Position numbers and translations under genes: made by a program. A stretch of DNA of 64,000 bases from JAJXZP01 sp963787185 (GTDB taxonomy: Bacteria; Spirochaetota; Spirochaetia; Treponematales; Rectinemataceae): contig CAWBCC010000010.1 of NCBI GenBank assembly GCA_963787185.1, forward strand, positions 124,001 to 188,000, read 5' to 3'. Below, piece after piece: positions 15,843-24,449 of this stretch. The notes under the pieces were generated by a model, which was not told the origin of the DNA, searched no databases, and worked only from the letters and a program-made list of their open reading frames with translations. Positions within the stretch are counted from its first letter, which is position 1. Every line of letters starts with the position of its first letter.

Positions 15843-17593
15843 GCAAGCCTCACAGCGGCCGGAATCACTGCGACCCTGCGCAGCAGCTCGGCCAGCGCCT
15901 CCAGAGTGAGCGGCTCGTAGGGGAAGTCCGCGCCGGAGGCCCTGAGCGCCCGGACGAAGTCGCAGGCGAAGGGCCGACCTATGCCCCAGGAGCTCTGATA
16001 TTCGGCATAGAACACCCTGCGCGGCGGGCCGAAGGCTGCCAGGCGTCCGGCGACGATCACGGCCACGAGATCGGCGCGCGCCGCCTCCTCCATCGAGTGC
16101 GTGGCCATGACCACAGTCCTGCCCGCGCGGGCGAGGCCGAAGACGAGATCGAGCACGCGTGCCTTCGTGGCCGGATCGAGTGCGGCCGTGGGCTCGTCCA
16201 GGAGAAGGGCTTCGGGTTCGAGTCCGAGCACCCCTGCGAGCGCCAGCATCCGCTTCTCGCCGCCCGACAGGGAGCGCGTCCTGCGATCGCGAAACTCTTC
16301 GAAGGGCAGACCGACGCGCTCCATCGCGGACCTCACTCGCGCCACCAGCTCCCGCCCCGAAAGCCCGAGGTTTCTCGGTCCGAAGGCCACATCGTCGCCC
16401 GCGTAGGGCTCGAAGAGGGCCGACTCGGGACGCTGCACGGCCAGGGGAGCGCGCGTTCTGAGGCGCCGCAGGGCGGTGTCGGGGGCGGCCGTATCCTCGC
16501 CGAAACTCAGGGCCCGGCCGTTCGAGGGGAAGGCCAGGGCGTCGAGGAGTTGGAGCAGAGTGGACTTCCCCGAACCGGTGCGTCCCACGAGGGCGAGCAC
16601 CGATCCCCGGGGAACCGACAGGCTGATCTCTTCGAGTGCAGGGCTTTGATTCACGGTGCCTCGGAGATAGGAATAGGAAACCTTCCGCAGCTCGAAGGCC
16701 GCGCCTTCCGGCGGAGAAGCATCAGGCGGGATCGTCTCTCCGCCCGTTTCTTCCGCCGCCCCGCTCGCCCTCGGGCATTCCGCCGCCATGCGGGCAGCCA
16801 TGGCTGCGGCGCTTTCGCTGGCCGAGCCTTCGATGCCGAGGTCTCGGGCCAGACGCAGGGCAGGGGGTGCCACGATGCACGAAAGACCGCCGCGCTCTTC
16901 CGCGCAGAGCGAGTCGAAAAAGGCCTCGGGCTCGCCGTCGAAGACGAGCCTGCCCGAGTCCAGGGCTACGAGGCGCTTCGCGCGCACGGCTTCGGACATA
17001 TCGTGCGTCACATGGACGACCGCGATGCCCCGTGCGACGAGCTCGTCCATCAGGAGGAGAATGGCTTCCCGCGAGGGGGGATCGAGCATGGCGGTGGCCT
17101 CGTCGAAGGCGAGGCAGCGGCCGTGCATGGCCAGGGCGCCGGCGACCGCCAGCCGCTGCTGCTGGCCCGCCGAGAGAAAGTGGGGCGGCCTCCTGCGCTC
17201 GGCCGTCAGTTCCACCGCGTCGAGCGCCTCGGTGACGCGCGCCTCGATCTCGGCGCGGCCCAGGCCGAGGTTCTCCGGTCCGAAGGCCACGTCCTCCTCG
17301 ACCACGGTCGCGACTATCTGATCGGGCGGCGACTGGAAAACCAGGGATACCGTCGAGCGTATCTCGCGGACATTGGCCGGCAGCGACGCATCGAGGCCCG
17401 AAACGAACACTTTACCCGAGCCGGCCTGTCGGAGTCCATTGAACAGTCTGAGAAGGGTACTTTTGCCGGATCCGTTGGCCCCTACGACCGCCACGTACTC
17501 GCCCGCGTCGATGTCGAGCGTGATCGCGTCGAGAGCCGGAAGAGCAGAGTTTTCGTAGGCGAAGGAAACCGATTCGAGCCTTATGAGCGGCAT
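15839..17593 (-). CDS. ecfA: fused double ATPase of an ECF transporter (EcfA-EcfA')
   Basis: 584 aa with two complete ABC modules. Module 1: Walker A GANGSGKST, LSAGQQQRLAVAGALA signature, Walker B CLAFDEATAML. Module 2: GRTGSGKST, LSGGEKRMLALAGVLG, ALLLDEPTAALDP. Each ATPase drives import when EcfT and an S component are bound. The gene leads the ecfA-ecfT-S component-coaX operon and has its own promoter and a hairpin covering its Shine-Dalgarno. Confidence 0.94.
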   Translation of the reverse strand: MPLIRLESVSFAYENSALPALDAITLDIDAGEYVAVVGANGSGKSTLLRLFNGLRQAGSGKVFVSGLDASLPANVREIRSTVSLVFQSPPDQIVATVVEEDVAFGPENLGLGRAEIEARVTEALDAVELTAERRRPPHFLSAGQQQRLAVAGALAMHGRCLAFDEATAMLDPPSREAILLLMDELVARGIAVVHVTHDMSEAVRAKRLVALDSGRLVFDGEPEAFFDSLCAEERGGLSCIVAPPALRLARDLGIEGSASESAAAMAARMAAECPRASGAAEETGGETIPPDASPPEGAAFELRKVSYSYLRGTVNQSPALEEISLSVPRGSVLALVGRTGSGKSTLLQLLDALAFPSNGRALSFGEDTAAPDTALRRLRTRAPLAVQRPESALFEPYAGDDVAFGPRNLGLSGRELVARVRSAMERVGLPFEEFRDRRTRSLSGGEKRMLALAGVLGLEPEALLLDEPTAALDPATKARVLDLVFGLARAGRTVVMATHSMEEAARADLVAVIVAGRLAAFGPPRRVFYAEYQSSWGIGRPFACDFVRALRASGADFPYEPLTLEALAELLRRVAVIPAAVRLA

Positions 17594-17596
17594 CTA

Positions 17597-17617
17597 CCCT
17601 CCCGGCGCAGGGGAGGG
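17597..17617 (-). promoter_or_regulatory. hairpin that buries the ecfA Shine-Dalgarno
   Basis: Minus-strand reading: CCCTCCC (17611-17617), 7-nt loop, GGGAGGG (17597-17603), then TAG and ATG 17593. The GGAGG ribosome site is wholly inside the 3' arm, so translation should need the stem to open. No known riboswitch consensus recognised. Confidence 0.6.
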
Positions 17618-17680
17618 AAGTCCAGAGTATTCATGTGCACCTCGCGTCTCGGCGGCGTGGGCCGTCCAAGCGTCGAGTTC

Positions 17681-17709
17681 AATTTAGACAGATGGCGCCG
17701 AATTGTCAA
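17681..17709 (-). promoter_or_regulatory. sigma-70 promoter of the ecf-coaX operon
   Basis: Minus strand TTGACA (17704-17709), 17-bp spacer, TAAATT (17681-17686). Predicted leader of about 80 bases, ending in the SD-hairpin. Confidence 0.75.
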
Positions 17710-17761
17710 CCGCGCCGGAGTGTGCCTATTGCAATTCTCGATAACTTTGCTGGGCGGGGCC

Positions 17762-17822
17762 TGGCGGCAGAAAACCTAGGTCGACTCGCTATCGCTCCGT
17801 CGCCCCCGGTTTTCTGCCGCCA
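17762..17822. repeat. 15-bp perfect inverted repeat
   Basis: TGGCGGCAGAAAACC (17762-17776) and its exact complement at 17808-17822, with a 31-bp GC-rich loop. Located behind the ecf promoter. No T tract; may be a mobile-element remnant or a bidirectional hairpin. Confidence 0.7.
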
Positions 17823-18733
17823 CCCGCCGCCCCACGACCTATATCGAAAGTGCAATGGGCTCGGACCAGACAGGCTGTCATTGGGGGTGCTACATCCAAC
17901 TCAAGGGCTGTCACTTTCCCCGATCGTCCGTCCGGACTATTCCTTTCCCCTCGCATCGATCGCATCGAGCCGCGATGCCAGTAGAGCGAACAGCTTTTCG
18001 TCGCGAGGGAGCCGGCACAGCCAGTCCCGCAACAGCGCGGCGATGATTCTCTCGGACTCTTTCAACTTTCGCTTCCCGTGGGCTTCGGAAATGAATAAGC
18101 ACGGTCCCGAGACGGATTCGGTCATGGAATGCGCGATTCTTCCTTCAGTTTTCTTGGGCCCGGCTACACGGCTGTTGGGTGTTGGGAAAAGGAGGAATTT
18201 ACCACTGATGAATTCCTCCGGGACCACTGATAAATTCCTCCGCGATCAGTGGTAAATGCCCCCTTGGACCACTGGTAAATTCCTCCGCGACCACTGATAA
18301 ATTCCCCCGCGATCAGTTGAAAAATCGTCGTGGTCGCCGCGATCGGTCACATTCAAACCCATGCCACTGAGGATTCTTCGCGACTGCATCCCGGCGCTTT
18401 TCTTTAAATATCACAATTTAGCAGCATTTGCTTGCAAAGGCGATCAAACGCGAAAGAGGGTAATGCAAAACAGGGTAGTGCATAGACCCCCTCTTCTCCC
18501 TCCCCACTCCGTGCCTCCGTGGCTCTCTTTGGCCCCCCGTGCACAGGCCGCCTCAGCCCCGAACGCCGAACTCCCCCTTCTTTAAATCCCTCTTCTCCCT
18601 CCCCCTCCGTGCCTCCGTGGCTATTCTTCATAGCTCCTTGGATGGACGCCCCCCTCTTCTCCCTCCCCACTCTGTGCCTCTGTGCCTCTGTGCCTCTGTG
18701 CCTCTCTTTGCCCCCCCCCGTGCACAGGCCGCC
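17823..18733. other. non-coding region of about 0.9 kb
   Basis: No convincing gene. A short minus-strand ORF (17937-18227) with an ESERIIAALLRDWL segment might be a transposase-tail remnant but has no recognisable domain. The region holds the 22-bp repeat cluster and the tandem duplication listed separately. Confidence 0.5.
18191..18310. repeat. cluster of 22-bp tandem repeats (iteron-like)
   Basis: Five units on a 22-23-bp period: ACCACTGATAAATTCCTCC-like copies start at 18201, 18223, 18268 and 18290; the unit at 18245 has its first half inverted (ATCAGTGGT). An inverted partial copy (GGAGGAATTTACCACTGAT) opens the cluster at 18191. No unique spacers, so not CRISPR. Such spacing (two helical turns) suits a protein-binding array or the subterminal repeats of an IS21-type element end. 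Confidence 0.75.
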
Positions 18734-18750
18734 TCAACCCCGAATGACGA
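18486..18750. repeat. imperfect duplication of a gene tail with an 8-bp microsatellite
   Basis: The stretch 18486-18580 recurs at 18652-18750: a CTTCTCCCTCCCCACT start, CCTCYGTG tracts, then GTGCACAGGCCGCCTCA and a segment equal to the end of the PIG-L gene. The second copy contains four TCTGTGCC units (about 18671-18705). Related CCTCCGTGCCTCC tracts recur at about 21206-21226. Confidence 0.7.
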
Positions 18751-19504
18751 ACTCCCCGAGCTCTTCCTGGATCAGCGGAGCCTTCTGGAAGCCGCCGCCG
18801 AGATGCTGCCAATAGGCCTCCGCGAAGCGCACGCCCGCTTCCCTGCCCCAGGCGAGGTCCTGGGCCTGCATCGCGGAAAAGAAATCGTCCATCTTGTGCT
18901 GGACCTTCATGATCGCGATCTGGCTCTGGTGACAGGCGAGCATGCGCATCTTCACATCCTCGACTGAGCCTATGTCCACGAAGAAATGGGGCCGCGAGAT
19001 GGGATTGCCTAGGGGATCGGTGAGACCGAGGGTTGCGGAATGATAGTAGAGGGGATTGGCGTCGAGGGGCGGGAAGCGCGAGGGCACGTTGGGCAGGGTG
19101 GCGAGAATGGCTGCCGCGTCGGCGATGGCCGAGGCCGCACGGTGATCGGGGTGGTAATCCACGTTGAGGTGCGCGATGATGATGCCCGCCCGGGCTTCCC
19201 TGATGACGTCCTGGGCCTTTATCCGCATCTCCTCGCTGTCGAAGAGAAAGCCGTCGCGGCCGCCCAGGCAGACGTAGCGGGCGCCGAGTATCTCGGAGGC
19301 GGCCCGAGCTTCCTTTTCGCGGATCTCGATGGTCGTCCGCTCGTCGCTCCCGATGCCGCCCATGCCTCCCGCGGTCACCGTGCAGACGGTGACGCCGTAG
19401 CCTTTGGTCTTGAGCAGGGCGAGGGTGCCGGCGCAGAAGATCTCGGTGTCATCGGGATGAGCCGCGAAGACGACGACACTCTTGGGATATGCCTGCTCCG
19501 CCAT
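18734..19504 (-). CDS. PIG-L/LmbE family deacetylase
   Basis: 256 aa. The zinc site AAHPDDTE is intact near residue 15, with AHLNVDYHPDHRAASAIAD providing the third His. The family removes acetyl groups from GlcNAc-containing substrates (lipids, mycothiol or bacillithiol precursors, glycans); the substrate here is unknown. It starts three bases after the stop of the nucleoside ABC ATPase and so is probably co-transcribed, an unusual partnership that hints at catabolism of an imported compound. Confidence 0.9.
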   Translation of the reverse strand: MAEQAYPKSVVVFAAHPDDTEIFCAGTLALLKTKGYGVTVCTVTAGGMGGIGSDERTTIEIREKEARAASEILGARYVCLGGRDGFLFDSEEMRIKAQDVIREARAGIIIAHLNVDYHPDHRAASAIADAAAILATLPNVPSRFPPLDANPLYYHSATLGLTDPLGNPISRPHFFVDIGSVEDVKMRMLACHQSQIAIMKVQHKMDDFFSAMQAQDLAWGREAGVRFAEAYWQHLGGGFQKAPLIQEELGEFVIRG

Positions 19505-19507
19505 CTC

Positions 19508-21067
19508 TCAGCCCTTCATGGCCTCGGCCATCGGCACGCCGGCCATCATAAGACCGATCTGCTCGACGTTTGCCTGTCCCCGATCGACGATGCCCACGAT
19601 TCTTCCTTCGTACATGACGGCTATCCTGTCCGATAGGACGCGTATTTCGTCGAGGTCTTCGGAGATGAGCAGTATGGCCGTTCCGGATTCGCGCTGCTCG
19701 AGAAGCCGTTGATGGATGTAGTCGGTCGCGCCTATGTCGACGCCGCGCGTAGGCTGGGCCGCGATCAGGACCAAGGGCTTGCGGGAGAGCTCGCGCGCCA
19801 TGATGAGCTTCTGGATGTTCCCGCCGGACAGATTCTTGATCGGCGTGTCGAGGCTGGCGGTCTTGACCGAGAAGTCCCGCACGAGGCCGGCGGCGTGGCT
19901 CCGCATCCTGGAGAAATTGAGGAAGATGCCCTTGGCGAAGGGCGGGCTCGTTCTATCGTGCAGGAAGACATTCTCCTGCACGCTGAAATCGCGAATGGCG
20001 CCGTCGCGCATCCGTTCCTCGGGAATATAGGCCATACCCGCGGCGACGCGCTCGTTGAGCGTCGCGGCGCTTATGTCTTTATCGTTCGTGCGGACTGTCC
20101 CCGCCAGACTGCGTCTCATTCCCGCGAGGCATTCGGCGAGCTCGCGCTGACCGTTGCCCGAGACCCCGGCCAGACCGACGATCTCTCCCGCGTGTATGTC
20201 CAGATCGATGTCCTTGAGCGCCTCGGTGCCGCGATCGCCCATCGCGCGAAGACCCCGGATCTCGAGACGGACGGGGCCCGGCGTCAGAGGGCGGGCTTCG
20301 ATCGCCTTGACCTCACGCCCCACCATCATCTTCACGAGCTCGTCGCGCGTGACGTCCTTGGTGAGCCTCGTGCCGATTACCTTGCCGTCGCGCAGGACGG
20401 TCACGCGGTCGCTGATGGCCATGACCTCGTAGAGCTTGTGGGAGATGAATATGAGCGAGTGGCCTTCCTTGACCATGCGGCGCAGAGTCTCGAAGAGGTC
20501 TTTCACTTCCTGGGGCGTGAGCACGGCCGTCGGCTCGTCGAGAATGATGAGGCCGGCGCCGCGGTACAGGGCTTTCAGGATCTCGACGCGCTGCTGCTCG
20601 CCGACCGAAAGCTGCCATACGTAGGCGCGGGGATCGACCTTGAGGCCGTACTCCTCGGCCAGGCTTTCGATGCGTTCGGTCACGCCCTTGATGTCGACCA
20701 GGGGCGCGCGCGCCGAAGGCTGCCCAAGCGCGACATTCTGCGCCACGGTCAGCGTGGGCACGAGCATGAAATGCTGATGGATCATGCCTATGCCCGCGCG
20801 AATCGCGTCCGCGGGAGAACGAAACTGGAGGCTTCGGCCGTCGATGATGATCTCGCCCTCGTCGGGCTGGTACATGCCGTAGAGCTGGCGCATGAGCGTG
20901 CTCTTGCCGGCCCCGTTCTCTCCGAGAAGGGCGTGCACCTCACCGGGATCCACGTCGAAGCAGACCTTCGAATTGGCCTTCACTCCCGGGAAACACTTGA
21001 CGATGTTCAGCATCTCGACCCGGCCGGTCCGGGTCGCCTTATCGACTCGTGCGCTCGATGCCATCAT
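19508..21067 (-). CDS. nucleoside/Bmp-type ABC transporter ATPase (two ABC domains)
   Basis: 519 aa. Two ABC modules as in RbsA/YufO-type importers: first module Walker A GENGAGKSTLMRQLYG, signature LSVGEQQRVEILKALYRG, Walker B IILDEPTAVL; second module degenerate at Walker A (GVSGNGQRELAECLAG) but with LSGGNIQKLIMARELSR. It energises the two permeases and Bmp-like receptor. A 195-bp repeat-rich gap and a hairpin separate it from the receptor gene upstream. Confidence 0.92.
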   Translation of the reverse strand: MMASSARVDKATRTGRVEMLNIVKCFPGVKANSKVCFDVDPGEVHALLGENGAGKSTLMRQLYGMYQPDEGEIIIDGRSLQFRSPADAIRAGIGMIHQHFMLVPTLTVAQNVALGQPSARAPLVDIKGVTERIESLAEEYGLKVDPRAYVWQLSVGEQQRVEILKALYRGAGLIILDEPTAVLTPQEVKDLFETLRRMVKEGHSLIFISHKLYEVMAISDRVTVLRDGKVIGTRLTKDVTRDELVKMMVGREVKAIEARPLTPGPVRLEIRGLRAMGDRGTEALKDIDLDIHAGEIVGLAGVSGNGQRELAECLAGMRRSLAGTVRTNDKDISAATLNERVAAGMAYIPEERMRDGAIRDFSVQENVFLHDRTSPPFAKGIFLNFSRMRSHAAGLVRDFSVKTASLDTPIKNLSGGNIQKLIMARELSRKPLVLIAAQPTRGVDIGATDYIHQRLLEQRESGTAILLISEDLDEIRVLSDRIAVMYEGRIVGIVDRGQANVEQIGLMMAGVPMAEAMKG

Positions 21068-21239
21068 CCTCCGCCTTCAACTCGTTCTATCGCTTGGGGC
21101 AGGCAACACGACAGGAATCATAGAGGCACCGAGACACAGAGTCCAGGCACAGATGAACAGACGAATCCGGGAGCATACCCCATCGTCTTCTCTGTGTTCT
21201 TTCTCCATGCCTCCGTGCCTCCATGGCTTATCTTCGGTG
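21068..21239. repeat. repeat-rich spacer between receptor and ATPase genes
   Basis: Contains GAGGCACCGAGACACAGAG and, further on, CTCTGTGTTC and CCTCCGTGCCTCC tracts: short inverted and direct copies of the repeat that also fills 18.5-18.7 kb. No gene seen. Confidence 0.55.
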
Positions 21240-21261
21240 TTTGCCGTTTTCAGCCGGCAAA
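21240..21261 (-). terminator. hairpin directly after the receptor gene
   Basis: TTTGCCG (minus 21261-21255), 8-nt loop, CGGCAAA (21246-21240), one base after the receptor stop codon. No T tract: more likely a 3' stabiliser that raises receptor over ATPase expression than a full stop. Confidence 0.5.
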
Positions 21262-21262
21262 C

Positions 21263-22234
21263 TCAGGGCTCCACTTTGATGCGGCCGTCGACGATGCCCT
21301 TGATGGCCGCTTCGCCGGCCCGCTTGACTGATCCCGGAATCGAGAACGAGGGGTTGAACGCGATCTTGAGGCCCTTGTTCGCGAGGGTGAGGATATAGGT
21401 CTTGCCGCCCAGGACGCCCGCCTTGTGCTGGGCGATGATCTCCCTGAGCATGCCGGTCCAGTCGTAGACCTGGCTGGCGACCACGAGATTGGGAGCGAGC
21501 GATGCCTGATCGGCCTGAGTGCCGAACCAGAGAACGTGACCCGCATCCTGCGCCGCGCCGATGGAGCCGACCACGGACTGCGAGGAACCGGTGAGCACGT
21601 CGGCGCCGTTGGCGATGTGCGTCTTGGCGGCCGCCGTCATGAGGGCGACATCGGAGAAGGAACCGGTCCAGGTCTTGGACACGGTGATGTCCTTGTTGAC
21701 CGACTCGACGCCCTGGACGAAGCCGTCGATATAGGTCTTCGCATCGCCGACCTCGACGGGGCCGGTCACGCCGATCTTCTTGGATTTCGTCAGTTTCGCG
21801 GCGAGGACGCCGTTGACGAAGCCGCCCTGCTCAGCCGCGGCGGTGTAGGCGTAGACATTGGGAAGGCCGAAGGTGTTGACGTCGGTGCCCCAGGCGAAGG
21901 TGGTCTTGGGGAAGTCCGGAGCGATCTCCTGCACGGAGGAACCGTACTGGGAGCCGTGCGCGATGACGATGTCGAAGCCCTGGCTCGCGTAGTCGCGGAC
22001 GCCGGCGGCGGCGTCGGGCACATTGTACATGTTGTCAGTGTACTTGATCTCGAGCGCGGACGGTCCGCCCATCTCCTTCTGGATCGTCATGAGCGCGCTC
22101 CACATCGACTGGCTGAAAGCCATGTCCGTGGTCGCGCTCGGCATGATCACCGCGATGCGGAACGGTGCGGCGACGACCGCCGCCACGAGCGCGCCGGCCA
22201 AGAGAAGCGCAATCGATACTCTTTTCAATTTCAT
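21263..22234 (-). CDS. Bmp/PnrA-type nucleoside-binding lipoprotein-like receptor
   Basis: 323 aa from ATG 22234 (AAGGAG and AAGGGG upstream). Signal sequence MKLKRVSIALLLAGALVAAVVA; no lipobox Cys is visible, so it is a soluble periplasmic or non-lipidated form. Bmp-family elements: DMAFSQSMW, YDNVPDAAAGVRDYASQGFDIVIAHGSQYG-like region, TFAWGTDVN, and GKTYILTLANKGLKIAFN. The family binds purine nucleosides (PnrA) or autoinducer-like ligands. Substrate inferred from the family and from the YufP/YufQ-type permeases. Confidence 0.88.
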   Translation of the reverse strand: MKLKRVSIALLLAGALVAAVVAAPFRIAVIMPSATTDMAFSQSMWSALMTIQKEMGGPSALEIKYTDNMYNVPDAAAGVRDYASQGFDIVIAHGSQYGSSVQEIAPDFPKTTFAWGTDVNTFGLPNVYAYTAAAEQGGFVNGVLAAKLTKSKKIGVTGPVEVGDAKTYIDGFVQGVESVNKDITVSKTWTGSFSDVALMTAAAKTHIANGADVLTGSSQSVVGSIGAAQDAGHVLWFGTQADQASLAPNLVVASQVYDWTGMLREIIAQHKAGVLGGKTYILTLANKGLKIAFNPSFSIPGSVKRAGEAAIKGIVDGRIKVEP

Positions 22235-22269
22235 ACCCCTTACTCCTTCCTGAGAACCAGAGATCGGCG

Positions 22270-22312
22270 TAATGCGAAAAGCCCGACGAAGCGCAGCCGA
22301 CGGCCGGTCTTC
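22270..22312 (-). promoter_or_regulatory. hairpin between permease and receptor genes
   Basis: Minus-strand GACGAAG and CTTCGTC arms enclose a GC-rich 17-nt loop and are followed by GGGCTTTT, in the 93-bp gap upstream of the receptor gene. May act as a weak terminator/attenuator with re-initiation at the receptor gene. Boundaries approximate. Confidence 0.4.
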
Positions 22313-22327
22313 GTCCAGCACTCTAAA

Positions 22328-23260
22328 TCAGCTCTCGCCCCTTTCGAAGGGCTTGTTCAAAGCCGCGGGCTGTCTGGCCCTGTTGACCGAAACGGTGAGC
22401 GCGACGATGGTCAGCAGATAAGGCAGCATGACGGCGATATTGGAAGACATCTTGGCCCCGAGCACCTGCATCCAGAGCTGAAAAGAATTGACGATGCTGA
22501 AAAGCAGGGCTCCGCCCAGCACTCCTATCGGGCTCCAGCCTCCGAAATAGACGAGGGCCACGGCTATGAAGCCCTGCCCGGCCGTGAGATTGTCCTGGAA
22601 GAGATTGAGCAGAGAAATGGAGAGCGATGCGCCGGCGATGCCTGCGAGCACCGAACCTATGCAGACGCTGAGGTAACGGATGCCGTTGACGCTGATGCCG
22701 AGAGAGTCCGCGGCGGCCGGGCTCTGACCCACCGATTTGATTTTCAGGCCGAGGGTCGTCTTCTTGAGTACCCACCAGGCGAGAGGAACCAGCAGGAAGG
22801 CCCCATAGACGAGGATGTTCGTGCGGAAGAGCATCTTGCCGACGACGGGAATGTCCGACAGGAAGGGGATGGCCACCGGCCTGAAACCGTCGAGAGTCTT
22901 GACGGTGCCGATCAGCACCTTGAAAAGGAGACTCGACATCCCCAGGCCGAACATGTACAGCCCTATGCCGGAGACACCCTGCTCGGCCTTCAGGGTCACC
23001 GAGACCAGGGACATGAGGAGTCCCATTGCGAGGCCGACCAGGGCGGCGGCGAGAAGCCCGAGCCAGAGGCTGCCCGACATGAGCGCCACATAGAAGGCGG
23101 CGAAGGCGGAGAGCAGCATGATGCCGTCGACGCCGAGATTGACCACGCCCGAGGTCTGGGCGAAGGTTTCGCCGATCGCCGCGTAGAGAAAGGGCGTGGC
23201 CAAGCCTATCATGGTGTGGATAATCCCCGAAATGACGTCCAGGGAAATCATGCCCTTCAT
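22328..23260 (-). CDS. nucleoside ABC transporter permease (YufQ type)
   Basis: 310 aa, eight or more membrane segments, BPD_transp_2 family. ATG 23260 overlaps the stop of the upstream permease (ATGA). QTSGVVNLGVDGIMLLSAFAAF and LGKALLF-like loops follow the family; GINVNG-like SVGQSPAAADSLGISVNGIRY is the usual EAA-equivalent coupling region. Forms the channel with the next permease. Confidence 0.92.
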   Translation of the reverse strand: MKGMISLDVISGIIHTMIGLATPFLYAAIGETFAQTSGVVNLGVDGIMLLSAFAAFYVALMSGSLWLGLLAAALVGLAMGLLMSLVSVTLKAEQGVSGIGLYMFGLGMSSLLFKVLIGTVKTLDGFRPVAIPFLSDIPVVGKMLFRTNILVYGAFLLVPLAWWVLKKTTLGLKIKSVGQSPAAADSLGISVNGIRYLSVCIGSVLAGIAGASLSISLLNLFQDNLTAGQGFIAVALVYFGGWSPIGVLGGALLFSIVNSFQLWMQVLGAKMSSNIAVMLPYLLTIVALTVSVNRARQPAALNKPFERGES

Positions 23261-24393
23261 GACTCGACCTCCTCCCTGCCGCGCAGCTCGGCGATCTTGC
23301 GCCGCGCGGCCCATCTGCGGGACCAAATCGTGGAGCTCGACACGAAGAGGACGATGAGCCCCAGCAGCGCCATCACGAGCGAAGAAGGCACCTGGACGGC
23401 ACGCTGCATCGTATCGGCGCCTACCAGAAGGGCGCCGAACAGCACCGAAGCGGGTATGAGTCCCAGAGGATGAAGGCCGCCCAGAAGGGCCGCGACGATG
23501 CCGGTAAAACCGTAGCCGCTCGTCAGCCCCGCCATGAGCCTGTGCTGGACACCCATCACCTCTATGGCTCCCGCCAGACCCGCCAGGCCGCCGGCCAGGG
23601 TGAGGGACAGGGCTTCGTAGCGGGGCACCTGGATGCCGGAATAGCGCGACGCATCGGGATTGAGTCCGACGGCGCGGATATCGTAGCCAATGGTCGTACG
23701 CCACAGGAACAGGTAGACGAGCACGGCCATGACGACGGCCACGATCACGCCGGCATGAAGGAGAGTTCTCGGCACGAGCCGCGGCAACCAGACCTGATGC
23801 GGCAGTTGGGCCGACTCGGCCAGGTAGGTGCCGTGGGCTATGCCCTCGGGGTCCATGAGCGGGCCCTGCAGAAGGTAGTTCATCAGCTGCTGGGCGATCG
23901 CGTTCATCATGATCGTGCTGAGAATCTCGTTCACCCGGAGTCGAGCCTTGAGAATGCCCGGAATGAAGCCCCAGACGGCGCCGGCCAGAAAGCCCACGAT
24001 CAAAGTCGCGGGGATGAGGATCCAGCCGGAGACGGCCGGAAAGCGCAGGGAAAACCAGACCGCCGCGAGAGCTCCCGCTATTATCTGCCCTTCGCCGCCT
24101 ATGTTGATGACATTCGCGCGGAAGGCGATGCAGATGCCGGCGCCCACGAGCAGGAGGGGCGTCGCCTTGACGAGAGTCTGGGTGAGCCCGAATGTCGATC
24201 CGAAAGCCCCTCGGATGATGGCCGCGAAGGCCGCGATGGGGTCTGCGCGGAGGAAAAGAAGCATGACCGCGCCCAAAAGCAGCGCGACAGCCACCCCCGC
24301 GAAGGGAAGGAGCACATTGAGAACGACCTTGCTCCAGTCGAATGGGGGCCTTTGGAGCGGAAGCGGTTCGACTATATCTCTGTCAGAGGGCAA
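23257..24393 (-). CDS. nucleoside ABC transporter permease (YufP type)
   Basis: 378 aa. TTG 24393 start with a GGAGGAG Shine-Dalgarno four bases upstream. The N-terminal cytoplasmic tail leads into the BPD_transp_2 fold: FRANVINIGGEGQIIAGALAA, the YDIRAVGLNPDASRYSGIQ coupling loop and GYGFTGIVAALLGGLHPLGL. First gene of the transporter locus, here in the order permease-permease-receptor-ATPase rather than the usual receptor-first order. Confidence 0.92.
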   Translation of the reverse strand: MPSDRDIVEPLPLQRPPFDWSKVVLNVLLPFAGVAVALLLGAVMLLFLRADPIAAFAAIIRGAFGSTFGLTQTLVKATPLLLVGAGICIAFRANVINIGGEGQIIAGALAAVWFSLRFPAVSGWILIPATLIVGFLAGAVWGFIPGILKARLRVNEILSTIMMNAIAQQLMNYLLQGPLMDPEGIAHGTYLAESAQLPHQVWLPRLVPRTLLHAGVIVAVVMAVLVYLFLWRTTIGYDIRAVGLNPDASRYSGIQVPRYEALSLTLAGGLAGLAGAIEVMGVQHRLMAGLTSGYGFTGIVAALLGGLHPLGLIPASVLFGALLVGADTMQRAVQVPSSLVMALLGLIVLFVSSSTIWSRRWAARRKIAELRGREEVES

Positions 24394-24449
24394 ATCGCTC
24401 CTCCAATCGGCTTCATGGTAGCCACCATCTATATCATGATTGTATTGCT

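Noticed and set aside
15734..17779. 681-codon + frame over the ecf operon
   Set aside because: Shadow of the double ABC ATPase and EcfT; both real proteins have complete motif sets on the minus strand.
18191..18310. CRISPR array
   Set aside because: The 22-bp units are contiguous, with no unique spacers and no cas genes nearby.
24394..24449. Purine riboswitch before the nucleoside transporter operon
   Set aside because: Only about 60 bases lie between the start codon and the oppositely directed remnant, and no pairing or core motif of that riboswitch is seen.
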